A DNA stretch of 14,139 nt from CAZPEV01 sp964585635 (GTDB lineage Bacteria; Zixibacteria; MSB-5A5; GN15; JAAZOE01). The position numbers were made by a program, and so were the translations under genes. Of this stretch, positions 7,259 through 13,639 are shown in pieces (position 1 is the first letter of the stretch; every line of letters starts with the position of its first letter). The notes under the pieces are model-generated. The model made no database searches. It was not told where the DNA came from and saw only the letters and a program-made list of their open reading frames with translations. The stretch is from contig CAZPEV010000079.1 of the NCBI GenBank assembly GCA_964585635.1, positions 1-14,139 of the forward strand, in the 5' to 3' direction.

Positions 7259-7282
7259 TATAACATTTGCAGAGATTATAAT
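7255..7282 (+). promoter_or_regulatory. Promoter of the RAYT transposase gene
   Basis: TTGATA (7255-7260), a 16-nt spacer and a perfect TATAAT (7277-7282) lie 54 nt before the RAYT ATG. The predicted start near 7289 would put the upstream REP-like hairpin at the very 5' end of the mRNA, just before the ribosome site. Confidence 0.6.
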
Positions 7283-7291
7283 AAGGGGTGG

Positions 7292-7317
7292 CACCCCCAA
7301 GCCGCAGCTTGGGGGTG
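7292..7317 (+). repeat. REP-like hairpin upstream of the RAYT gene
   Basis: A perfect 11-bp stem, CACCCCCAAGC (7292-7302) pairing with 7307-7317, closes a CGCA tetraloop. Almost the same hairpin recurs in the same orientation after the gene at 7924-7951. Such hairpins flanking a RAYT are the expected substrate (REP) of this transposase class. Confidence 0.75.
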
Positions 7318-7335
7318 AAGAATAAGGGCACAGCC

Positions 7336-7911
7336 ATGGCGAGAAATCCATCCGATGGAAGCATACGCAAAACCTGTCGTCGTTTCAATATAGCCGGACA
7401 TTTCCATGAACTCACCTTTTCATGCTATGGCAGTCAGGATCTTCTGTCCCAAGGCGATAGCTGCCATTATCTGGCCGACGCAATAATCCACGCAAAGTCA
7501 CGGCGACGATTTCACCTGCGGGCCTACGTCTTCATGCCTGAGCATGTGCACCTGCTCATTCAACCTGAATTGGATGAGAATTCCATCTCCGAGATTCTTC
7601 AATCGATCAAGCAGTCGGTCGCTCGCAGGACACTGGCTTATGCGCGGCAAAACGATCCCGCGATGTTGGCATGTATGACAACGGGCCAAAAGCACACTGT
7701 CTATCGCTTCTGGCAGGATGGCGGCGGATATGACCGAAACCTGTTCGGTCCGGCGACCATTTACAGCGCCATCAATTATATTCACAATAATCCTGTGCGG
7801 CGGGGGTTGGTTACTCTGCCGGAAGATTGGATCTGGTCAAGCGCGCGAGAATACGCGGGTCTTGGACAAGGGCCGATCCCTGTTGATAATGAATCTCTGC
7901 CTATGGTGTGA
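7336..7911 (+). CDS. REP-associated tyrosine transposase (RAYT, Y1/IS200-like)
   Basis: A 191-residue Y1 transposase-domain protein that nicks and rejoins single-stranded DNA at REP-type hairpins. The HUH metal motif is H70-V-H72 in MPEHVHLLIQP, and the catalytic tyrosine is Y148 in INYIHNNPVRRGLV, the characteristic RAYT signature. Conserved WxSSAREY follows at about 167-173. Length is typical of the family. I chose the ATG at 7336 because AAGGG precedes it; the in-frame ATG at 7288 lies at the predicted transcript start and would translate through the hairpin. It has its own promoter (7255-7282) and near-identical hairpins on both sides, forming a REPtron-like unit between the redox operon and the exported-protein genes. 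It ends at TGA. The active-site residues are intact, so it may be functional. Confidence 0.92.
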   Translation: MARNPSDGSIRKTCRRFNIAGHFHELTFSCYGSQDLLSQGDSCHYLADAIIHAKSRRRFHLRAYVFMPEHVHLLIQPELDENSISEILQSIKQSVARRTLAYARQNDPAMLACMTTGQKHTVYRFWQDGGGYDRNLFGPATIYSAINYIHNNPVRRGLVTLPEDWIWSSAREYAGLGQGPIPVDNESLPMV

Positions 7912-7923
7912 TGCTCTGGCAGA

Positions 7924-7951
7924 TCACCCCCAAGCCGAAGCTTGGAGGTGA
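7924..7951 (+). repeat. REP-like hairpin downstream of the RAYT gene
   Basis: A 12-bp stem with a single mismatch, TCACCCCCAAGC (7924-7935) against 7940-7951, closes a CGAA tetraloop. It is the same unit as the upstream hairpin, in the same orientation, and starts 12 nt after the RAYT stop. It has no T-run, so it is a REP-like element and not a standard terminator, although it could still slow transcripts running toward the convergent gene. Confidence 0.72.
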
Positions 7952-7993
7952 CACCCAGAGGTTATGTTTGAAAACATAGCGGGCACCCGGCGT

Positions 7994-8935
7994 TTAATGT
8001 CCATATTCCAAGACGAAGTAATTAGCATTGACGCTGCAAGGACCTGGGTCGACAGATGCAGTGATTTTAATCTCAAATGGGAGTGACGGGTTAAGCTGTA
8101 TCCAAAAACCATTTACATTGTAAAGGTCGACTGACGCTCTTGTGCCAGTCAATACCATGACGGTACGATATCCATCCCCTTGGCTGACATATTGATTGTT
8201 GATATACATATCAGTATGCAGATATTGACAATCCGCAAAATTAGTCGTGTAAATTCGGAAAAAGCTGCTAATCGTCCCCCCCGGTATGGTTATCGTCCGG
8301 AATGTTACTTCAACATGACCGCCAGGTATAGTCATACTCTGATAGGAAGAATCTACGAAGAATTCTGTCCCATGATTCGAATGAGTGTGGTCACCTTGCG
8401 CTACTTGATCCGGATTTGAGCCAATTTTATTTTCGTTAACCAGATCTTCATAGGCGCTATATCTTGCCGTATCAAGAGTTCCTGCTGTCAGCTCCGACGC
8501 ACTTATTGTTTTGTCAAGAGAGTGCCTTGCAGTATCCGAAAGTTGCGCTAATTGCGATTTGAAAGAGTATAGAGAACTCACCAATCGTGTGCGGGGTGTC
8601 ATTTCAGCATCAAGACCAACCGTAATGCCTAGCCAAAGGGAATCGTATTTGGCCAAGCTATCAGGAATACCATTAGTTGATCCTAACAGGTGCCAGAACA
8701 TACCATTCTGAACCTGAATTGGCACAAATCCCAGCGTTGTCCAAAGCTGATCCCCGCCTGTGGCCGCATCATAAATAGCAAATTTCAATGAGTATACATT
8801 GTCTGGTGCCGGGTTACCGTTGGCATCAGTCAATCGGCCTTGATAACTGATTTGGCTTGGAATACATAGGGCAGCCTGGACAAAGAATAACGTGAAAGCC
8901 ACTAGGCAGGCAAAATACATTGATGGATTCTTCAT
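7994..8935 (-). CDS. Exported protein with conserved N-terminal domain, paralogue B
   Basis: A 313-residue protein with a clear signal peptide (NPSMYFACLVAFTLFFVQA, about residues 3-21, then ALCIPSQ). Residues 25-190 form a domain beginning ISYQGRL and containing FAIYDAATGGDQLW, YDSLWLGITVGLD, EMTPRTRL and YSFK. I know this from exported proteins of Zixibacteria- and Bacteroidota-like genomes, where its function is unclear; some annotations liken it to tail-fibre or adhesin stalks. A TARHSLDKT...LDTARYSAY segment and DHTH lead into a beta-rich C-terminal domain with two Cys near the ends (ADCQYL and GPCSV) that could form a disulfide. The start ATG at 8935 is set by GGAGG 5 nt upstream; an ATG at 8947 lacks this. 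It ends at TAA. It is paralogous to the gene at 9729-10742 and probably surface-exposed or secreted. Confidence 0.8.
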   Translation of the reverse strand: MKNPSMYFACLVAFTLFFVQAALCIPSQISYQGRLTDANGNPAPDNVYSLKFAIYDAATGGDQLWTTLGFVPIQVQNGMFWHLLGSTNGIPDSLAKYDSLWLGITVGLDAEMTPRTRLVSSLYSFKSQLAQLSDTARHSLDKTISASELTAGTLDTARYSAYEDLVNENKIGSNPDQVAQGDHTHSNHGTEFFVDSSYQSMTIPGGHVEVTFRTITIPGGTISSFFRIYTTNFADCQYLHTDMYINNQYVSQGDGYRTVMVLTGTRASVDLYNVNGFWIQLNPSLPFEIKITASVDPGPCSVNANYFVLEYGH

Positions 8936-9063
8936 GTTTTCCTCCAAAACGAAATATTATTCCGAGTCAGGGCCTCTTCTCCCATTCAATTCCTTGCCCG
9001 ATCATTCATCAGTGTACTCCCTTCGTGGTCGAACTTCTACTCATTACTTATCGTATTGTCGCT

Positions 9064-9693
9064 CTACTGGCAAATCGGATTTGCTAGGTTACAGATCGGC
9101 GGCGGACCCCCCTTAAAGACGTAGTTGACGTTATAAACGGCGTCACCAACGTTGATGGCATCATCTCCGTTGGCATCCCCCTCACATTTACACGGAGGCA
9201 CTGGGCCACCCTTGAAAATATAATTAATGATGTAGACCGCATCACCAACATTAGCGGCATTGTCGTTGTTGGCATCGCCCGGTTTATTGCAGCATGAAAA
9301 ATCCTGCCAGAAACCATGATTCAAATGGTAACTGGCCGAGGTCCCCAGCCCAACTGCGGTTTGACCGACTGTCCCGCTGAGCTTGTAGCTGCCGGACATG
9401 CCAATGTTGGTTCCCCCGCTGGAAATGACATGCCAGTCAATCTGTTCGCCGCCCGCAGATATTACCGAAATAGATTGATATCCGGATTCCAATGCGGCGA
9501 CTGGATTTGGCTGCGCTGCCTGTCCAGCGGTGGGCGAAATATCTTGGGTTTTGGGCGTATTCTTTTTGGCAACCTGCGTCTCCCGCTTCAATGGCGATTC
9601 CTTGCTGTCGGAAGCACCGCTATAACCGCCAGCCAGTAGGGTAATGCATATAAACGTGGCCAATAGGAAAGGCCTGGGTTCTCGATTTATCAT
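9064..9693 (-). CDS. Exported protein with C-terminal dockerin-type repeats
   Basis: A 209-residue exported protein. It has a hydrophobic signal sequence (FLLATFICITLLAGG, about 9-23) without a lipobox Cys, then a low-complexity Lys/Thr/Pro-rich linker to about residue 65. Next comes a short domain, SGGTNIGMSGSYKLSGTVG ... SYHLNHGFWQD, seen in secreted proteins of these lineages. The C-terminus has two dockerin-type calcium loops, GDANNDNAANVGDAVYIIN and GDANGDDAINVGDAVYNVN, each followed by a FKGGP turn. In cellulosomes dockerins bind cohesins; in this lineage the partner is unknown. The ATG at 9693 has AGAGGG upstream. It sits 35 nt after the paralogue A frame and 128 nt before paralogue B, consistent with one operon. 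It ends at TAG right after the dockerin, the natural end for this architecture. Confidence 0.82.
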   Translation of the reverse strand: MINREPRPFLLATFICITLLAGGYSGASDSKESPLKRETQVAKKNTPKTQDISPTAGQAAQPNPVAALESGYQSISVISAGGEQIDWHVISSGGTNIGMSGSYKLSGTVGQTAVGLGTSASYHLNHGFWQDFSCCNKPGDANNDNAANVGDAVYIINYIFKGGPVPPCKCEGDANGDDAINVGDAVYNVNYVFKGGPPPICNLANPICQ

Positions 9694-9728
9694 AACTATA
9701 TCCCTCTATCATGATCCGTGGCTGATAT

Positions 9729-10073
9729 TCACTCTTTATACTCTACTACCAATGTGCCTACTCTTAGTTGAAATGTGCATGTCCCTACGGCCTGGGCGGT
9801 AATCTTGATCTCTACAGGTTCAGACGGATCAATTTCGATTTGCCTAGGGGGCGTAACTCCAGCGCCTTCGAAGCCCCCCATGCTTAGTGGCATAAACTGA
9901 ACGGTATTTGGCGGATTGTAAAAGCTTGCCGTTCGCAAGAACGCGATTCCCTCGACTTGCGTCGATGATTCCTCGATTAAGTCATCATTGGCCAGCAATT
10001 TCACTTGAATCTGACCATCGCCACAATTTGATGAGCCAAAAAGCCATACATACCAGAATATTCGAAAATGGCC
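9729..10073 (-). pseudogene. C-terminal part of exported paralogue A after the amber codon
   Basis: The frame of the gene at 10074-10742 continues after TAG without further stops for 114 residues to TGA at 9729-9731. It begins GHFRIFWYVWLFGSSNC and ends EIKITAQAVGTCTFQLR then VGTLVVEYKE. Paralogue B has the corresponding FRIY ... ADCQ ... EIKITASVDPGPC ... FVLEYGH, so this is the genuine C-terminal domain, including both conserved Cys positions. The frame, length and conserved ends are all kept, so decay (if any) is very recent. The first ATG in this part is at 10004, well inside the domain and without a convincing ribosome site, so independent translation is unlikely. The pseudogene label is provisional. 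Confidence 0.65.
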
Positions 10074-10742
10074 CTAGATACCACCCGCAGGAAGTGTGAT
10101 TGATTTGAGTGTCATGTTGCCGTCCGCAGCAGTTACATAGACATCGATCCATGTCGTATCTTCCGCCCATACGATTCCGGAGACAATGTGAGAATGGTTT
10201 CCAGGGGCAACTTGGTCGTTTCCCTCCCCTATTCGATTCTCGCTTAACAGGTCGTTGTAGGCGCTGTACCTGGCCGTATCCAGGTCGCCAGCTATCAACT
10301 CTGACGCATTAGTCGTTTTGTCAAGGGAATGCCTGGCAGTATCCGCATAGCGTGACTGTTTTGCTTTGAATGAATACATAGAGCTTGCCAAGCGGGTGCG
10401 CGGAGTCATCTCAGGGTCGAGTCCGACCGTTATGCCGAGCCATAGAGAATCGTATTCGGCCAAAGTATCCGGCATGGGATTGGTTGATCCGAGCATATGG
10501 CTGAAGAGCCCGTCTTTGACGTCGATGGGAACGAATCCTATCGACGACCAAAGCTGATTTCCACCTACTGGTGCATCATAAACTGCGAACTTGAATGCGT
10601 ACACGTTGTCTACAACTGGATTACCTTCGGTGTTGGTTAGACGCCCTTGATAACTTATTTGGCTGGAATCGCCGAACGCTCCACCCGTAAGAACCACCAT
10701 GGACATTGCCACGCAAGCCAGGAATGACCTTAACAGTCTCAT
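10074..10742 (-). CDS. Exported protein paralogue A, N-terminal part, ended by in-frame TAG
   Basis: A 222-residue product if TAG at 10074-10076 is a stop. The signal peptide is RSFLACVAMSMVVLTGGAFG (about 4-23). The following domain matches paralogue B closely: ISYQGRLTN, DNVYAFKFAVYDA, GGNQLW, YDSLWLGITVGLD, EMTPRTRLASSMYSFK, TARHSLDKT and LDTARYSAY. After ITLPAGGI comes TAG, at the position where paralogue B reads on through SSFFRIY. The same frame then continues open for 115 codons with the paralogous C-terminus. The start ATG at 10742 follows GGGGGGAG at short spacing; the ATG at 10775 lacks a ribosome site. It is the first gene after the 10919-10946 promoter. It is either a recent nonsense allele, a sequence error, or a readthrough product. 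Confidence 0.75.
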   Translation of the reverse strand: MRLLRSFLACVAMSMVVLTGGAFGDSSQISYQGRLTNTEGNPVVDNVYAFKFAVYDAPVGGNQLWSSIGFVPIDVKDGLFSHMLGSTNPMPDTLAEYDSLWLGITVGLDPEMTPRTRLASSMYSFKAKQSRYADTARHSLDKTTNASELIAGDLDTARYSAYNDLLSENRIGEGNDQVAPGNHSHIVSGIVWAEDTTWIDVYVTAADGNMTLKSITLPAGGI

Positions 10743-10918
10743 GATCTCCCCCCTGAGGTTGGGTTTGATGGTCAATTAGCCGGTCACCATGCTCCCGACT
10801 GAGGCCATGGTAGACATACTCAGAAGCCGCATATTCCCTCCCTTGCCCTATACGCATAGCGACGCGTCACGATACAATAATCACCCTCGGAGTAGAACCA
10901 CTGCAGGAATACTGGATT

Positions 10919-10946
10919 AATATACCGCAATTTGCGGAATTGTCAA
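10919..10946 (-). promoter_or_regulatory. Promoter of the exported-protein operon with palindromic spacer
   Basis: On the minus strand TTGACA (10946-10941), a 16-nt spacer and TATATT (10924-10919) form a strong promoter about 175 nt before the paralogue A ATG. The spacer holds a perfect palindrome, CCGCAATTTGCGG (10925-10937), well placed as an operator for a dimeric regulator. Confidence 0.6.
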
Positions 10947-11416
10947 CTTGGTTTCAGGGGGCTTTTGTCAACGTCACGGGCAATAGGCTGGTGGCCCAAC
11001 CGTTCGTCCGGGTCTTTGGATGACGCTACGCTCCCGCATCTCCATACTGGAATTTAAGTTAATACGAAATCCCATCGTCAATTTCACACCTAAATCGGTG
11101 GTGATCGTCCCTGCGCCCTCTATTATGTGAGCCACAAGCCTGGGAATGACTTACTGTCTTCGGCGCGGTCGGGAAGCCTCCAAATATCCCGCCCGGAAAC
11201 ATCGCCGGACGCCTGTCACCACAATATTGTCAACCGCTTGTCAGGGAATAAATTGCAGACGATGACTAAGAAAATAACCGAAGGAACCCATTTTTGCCAT
11301 AACCCCAACAACGGCAAACCGATACGGCCTCCCCCCCCGCCCCGAGAGTCTTCCCTTGCTTTTCACCCCGGAATGTCGTACGAATGCGTGATGATCTGGT
11401 TGACTGAGGACAGCGT
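10947..11416. other. Noncoding divergent region between the exported-protein operon and the C92-like gene
   Basis: No credible gene was found in either direction; a 99-codon open frame at 11127-11426 has no family-like features and overlaps the next gene's start. A weak plus-strand promoter candidate is TTGTCA (11227-11232), 16 nt, TAAATT (11249-11254), which would give a leader of about 155 nt. A C-run near 11330 is notable only as low complexity. No terminator or structured RNA was recognised. Confidence 0.4.
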
Positions 11417-12895
11417 ATGCTCATGAAATCCCGACGGACGAAATGGTTTCTCGCCGCGATCGCATTCCCCTGTCTGCTCTATGCCCTGCTGTTTATTCCC
11501 GACTCTCCCCCCCCGGTTCCACAGGCGGGAAATAACCAACCTTTTGCCTGGAGCCGAGATCAGTACTGGTCGCTTCTGGAGGCGCGGTTCCGGGAAGCAC
11601 GGTCCCTCGGCTGCGAGCAGCTTTCGACTCAAATTTCCGCCGGTTTTTCCGACATGGAAAACCTTCTCGCCCGGCTGCGTTCGGAGACGCTTGAGGCCGA
11701 GGCGCCCGAATTCGGCAGGATCGAAGACCGTTTCTTTGACCTTGGGGTGTTTTTGGCCGCCTGCCCGAAGCGGCTGCCGGAATATATTACGACCTTCGGC
11801 CGGTTGCGCACGGCTGTCAAGGATCAGTCGCGCCGCTGGGATATGAACTCTGAAGCGGCGCGGGACGCCTTATACCAGATCCTGTACGGCGGCCGGGCCG
11901 CCCTCGAAGAGGTCATGCTGCAATCGCCGCGCGAGGAACTGCCCGAGGTCGCCCGGGAAGACGACGAGCCGTCGGTGACGCCGTCGGCCGCAATCTTGGG
12001 GGTGACGATCCACAGCGGCGACATTCTCGTTTCGCGCGGAGGGGCGCCGACCTCCGCCCTGATCGCGCGCGGCAACGACTACCCCGGCAATTTCTCGCAT
12101 ATTGCCCTCGTCCATGTGGCTGAGAACGGGGGCGTCGTTTCGATCATCGAATCCCATATTGAAAAAGGGGTGGCCGTAGCGGACGTCGATACCTATTTGC
12201 GGGACACCAAGCTGCGAATCATGGTTTTGCGCCTTCGCTCCGACCTCCCCTGCATGCAGGCCGACCCTCTGCTACCGCACAAGGCCGCCGCCTATGCCCT
12301 CGGCAGAGCCAAGACCGAGCATATCTCATATGATTTCGCCATGGATTCCCAGGATTCCGCCGAGCTATTCTGTTCCGAGGTGGTCTCGGAAGCGTACGGC
12401 CGCTTCGGGGTCAGGCTATGGGCGGGACTCTCGCATATGTCCAGCCCAGGGATCAAGGCCTGGTTATCCGCTTTTGGCGTCAGGAATTTCACCACCCAGG
12501 AACCGTCGGATCTGGAGTACGACCCCCAGCTTCGCGTGGTGGCAGAGTGGCGGGATTATGAAACCCTCTACAAGGACCGCCTTGACAACGCTGTCGTTGA
12601 CATTATGCTTGAGGCGGCCGACCGGGGCGCGCCGCTCGATTATGATCGGCCGCTGCTGCCGTGGGCCAGAATCGTCAAAGCCTATAGCCTGGCCAAGAAC
12701 ATAATCGGCGCCGTCGGCCCGATCCCCGAAGGGATGAGCGCCACCGCCGCGTTGCGCAACAGGTGGTTCACGCGCCGACATCAAGAAGTAAAGGAGAGGC
12801 TGTCGATTCTGGCGGACGAATTCCGACGGGCCAACGGCTACTCCCCCCCCTATTGGGAATTAATCAAGCTCGCCCGGCAGGCCTACTCGCCATGA
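11417..12895 (+). CDS. Membrane-anchored YiiX/YaeF-like (C92, permuted papain-fold) protein
   Basis: A 492-residue protein with one N-terminal hydrophobic segment (WFLAAIAFPCLLYALLFI, about 10-27) that probably anchors it in the inner membrane with the rest outside the cytoplasm. Residues 40-190 are a helical, charged region I do not recognise. From about 195 there is a permuted NlpC/P60-like domain: SGDILVSRGG (200-209), the catalytic-type His228 in NFSHIALVH, E246 in IIESH, and Cys319 in AELFCSEVVSEAYG. This pattern fits the YiiX/YaeF (C92) amidase/thiol hydrolase family, whose substrates are lipid or peptide amides and are poorly known. Family members are usually near 200 residues, so the N-terminal region and the C-terminal 150 residues are additions. 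The ATG at 11417 follows GAGGA at 6 nt; an ATG at 11423 is possible. It is convergent with phoU, 47 nt away. Confidence 0.82.
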   Translation: MLMKSRRTKWFLAAIAFPCLLYALLFIPDSPPPVPQAGNNQPFAWSRDQYWSLLEARFREARSLGCEQLSTQISAGFSDMENLLARLRSETLEAEAPEFGRIEDRFFDLGVFLAACPKRLPEYITTFGRLRTAVKDQSRRWDMNSEAARDALYQILYGGRAALEEVMLQSPREELPEVAREDDEPSVTPSAAILGVTIHSGDILVSRGGAPTSALIARGNDYPGNFSHIALVHVAENGGVVSIIESHIEKGVAVADVDTYLRDTKLRIMVLRLRSDLPCMQADPLLPHKAAAYALGRAKTEHISYDFAMDSQDSAELFCSEVVSEAYGRFGVRLWAGLSHMSSPGIKAWLSAFGVRNFTTQEPSDLEYDPQLRVVAEWRDYETLYKDRLDNAVVDIMLEAADRGAPLDYDRPLLPWARIVKAYSLAKNIIGAVGPIPEGMSATAALRNRWFTRRHQEVKERLSILADEFRRANGYSPPYWELIKLARQAYSP

Positions 12896-12942
12896 GTTAT
12901 CGCAGGATGCAATCGTCGGCATTCGCGCCGCCGCCTGGAGGC

Positions 12943-13623
12943 TCACCCGCCCTGATTCGAATAGTAGCTGTCCCCTCGATGACGAACGATCTCGCCGTCA
13001 ATCATATAGACGACGTCCTCGGCGATATTGGTGGCATGGTCGGCGATCCGCTCCAGTTGCCGGGAGACGGCCAGCAGGTTGATATAATTGTCGAGTCCAT
13101 CCGGATGACGGCGAATGCCGTCGGCAATCTGAGAATACATTTCCTTGTGCAGCTCGTCGACGCGATCGTCGGCGGCCATCACCTCGTGGGCCAGTCGCGG
13201 GTCGAGATGCACCAGCGCGTCAAGGCTTCGCCGCAGCATCGACTGCGACAGCTCCGACATTCCCGGAAAATCAAACGGAATATCGACCTTCTCCCGCGTG
13301 GCCAGGAAGGCCGCCCGTTCGGCGATATTGGCCGCCAAATCACCGATCCGCTCCAGGTCGTTGTTGATTTTCAGCACGGCGATGATGAAACGCAGATCGA
13401 TGGCCACCGGTTGATGGAGGGCCAATATCTTAAGGCATTCCTCCTCGACCTCAACTTCCATGTCGTCGATATCGTGGTCGGCGTCGATCACAGTCTGGGC
13501 CAGCCGGGCGTCCCGCTCGGCGATCGATTTTACCGCTTTGTGAACCGACTCTTCCACGACGGCGCTCAGCGCCAAGATCCGTTTCTTCAGTTTCTCTATC
13601 TCCCGCTGCAGGTGCCTGGGCAT
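12943..13623 (-). CDS. phoU: Phosphate transport/PHO regulon regulator PhoU
   Basis: A 226-residue all-helical PhoU, built from two three-helix repeats. Each repeat has the acidic metal-binding signature: NNDLERIGDLAANIAERA around 88-105 and RQLERIADHATNIAEDVVYM around 188-207. PhoU links the Pst transporter to the PhoR/PhoB phosphate-sensing system and restrains phosphate uptake. Length and both signatures are normal. The ATG at 13623 has GGGGAG at a good distance, and it follows pstB by 16 nt on the same strand, so the two are cotranscribed in the standard pst-phoU order. The stop is TGA. The 47-nt convergent gap to the C92-like gene shows no recognisable terminator. Confidence 0.95.
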   Translation of the reverse strand: MPRHLQREIEKLKKRILALSAVVEESVHKAVKSIAERDARLAQTVIDADHDIDDMEVEVEEECLKILALHQPVAIDLRFIIAVLKINNDLERIGDLAANIAERAAFLATREKVDIPFDFPGMSELSQSMLRRSLDALVHLDPRLAHEVMAADDRVDELHKEMYSQIADGIRRHPDGLDNYINLLAVSRQLERIADHATNIAEDVVYMIDGEIVRHRGDSYYSNQGG

Positions 13624-13639
13624 GTCAGTCTCCCCGATA

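Noticed and set aside
7924..7951. Rho-independent terminator for the RAYT gene
   Set aside because: The hairpin lacks a T-run and is a copy of the upstream hairpin, so it is better explained as a REP-like element.
7963..7978. Short inverted repeat TATGTTT/AAACATA between convergent genes
   Set aside because: Two-base loop, weak AT stem and no T-run; not supportable as a terminator or binding site.
11127..11426. 99-codon plus-strand open frame before the C92-like gene
   Set aside because: No ribosome site, no domain and low-complexity proline stretch; it overlaps the start of a supported gene.
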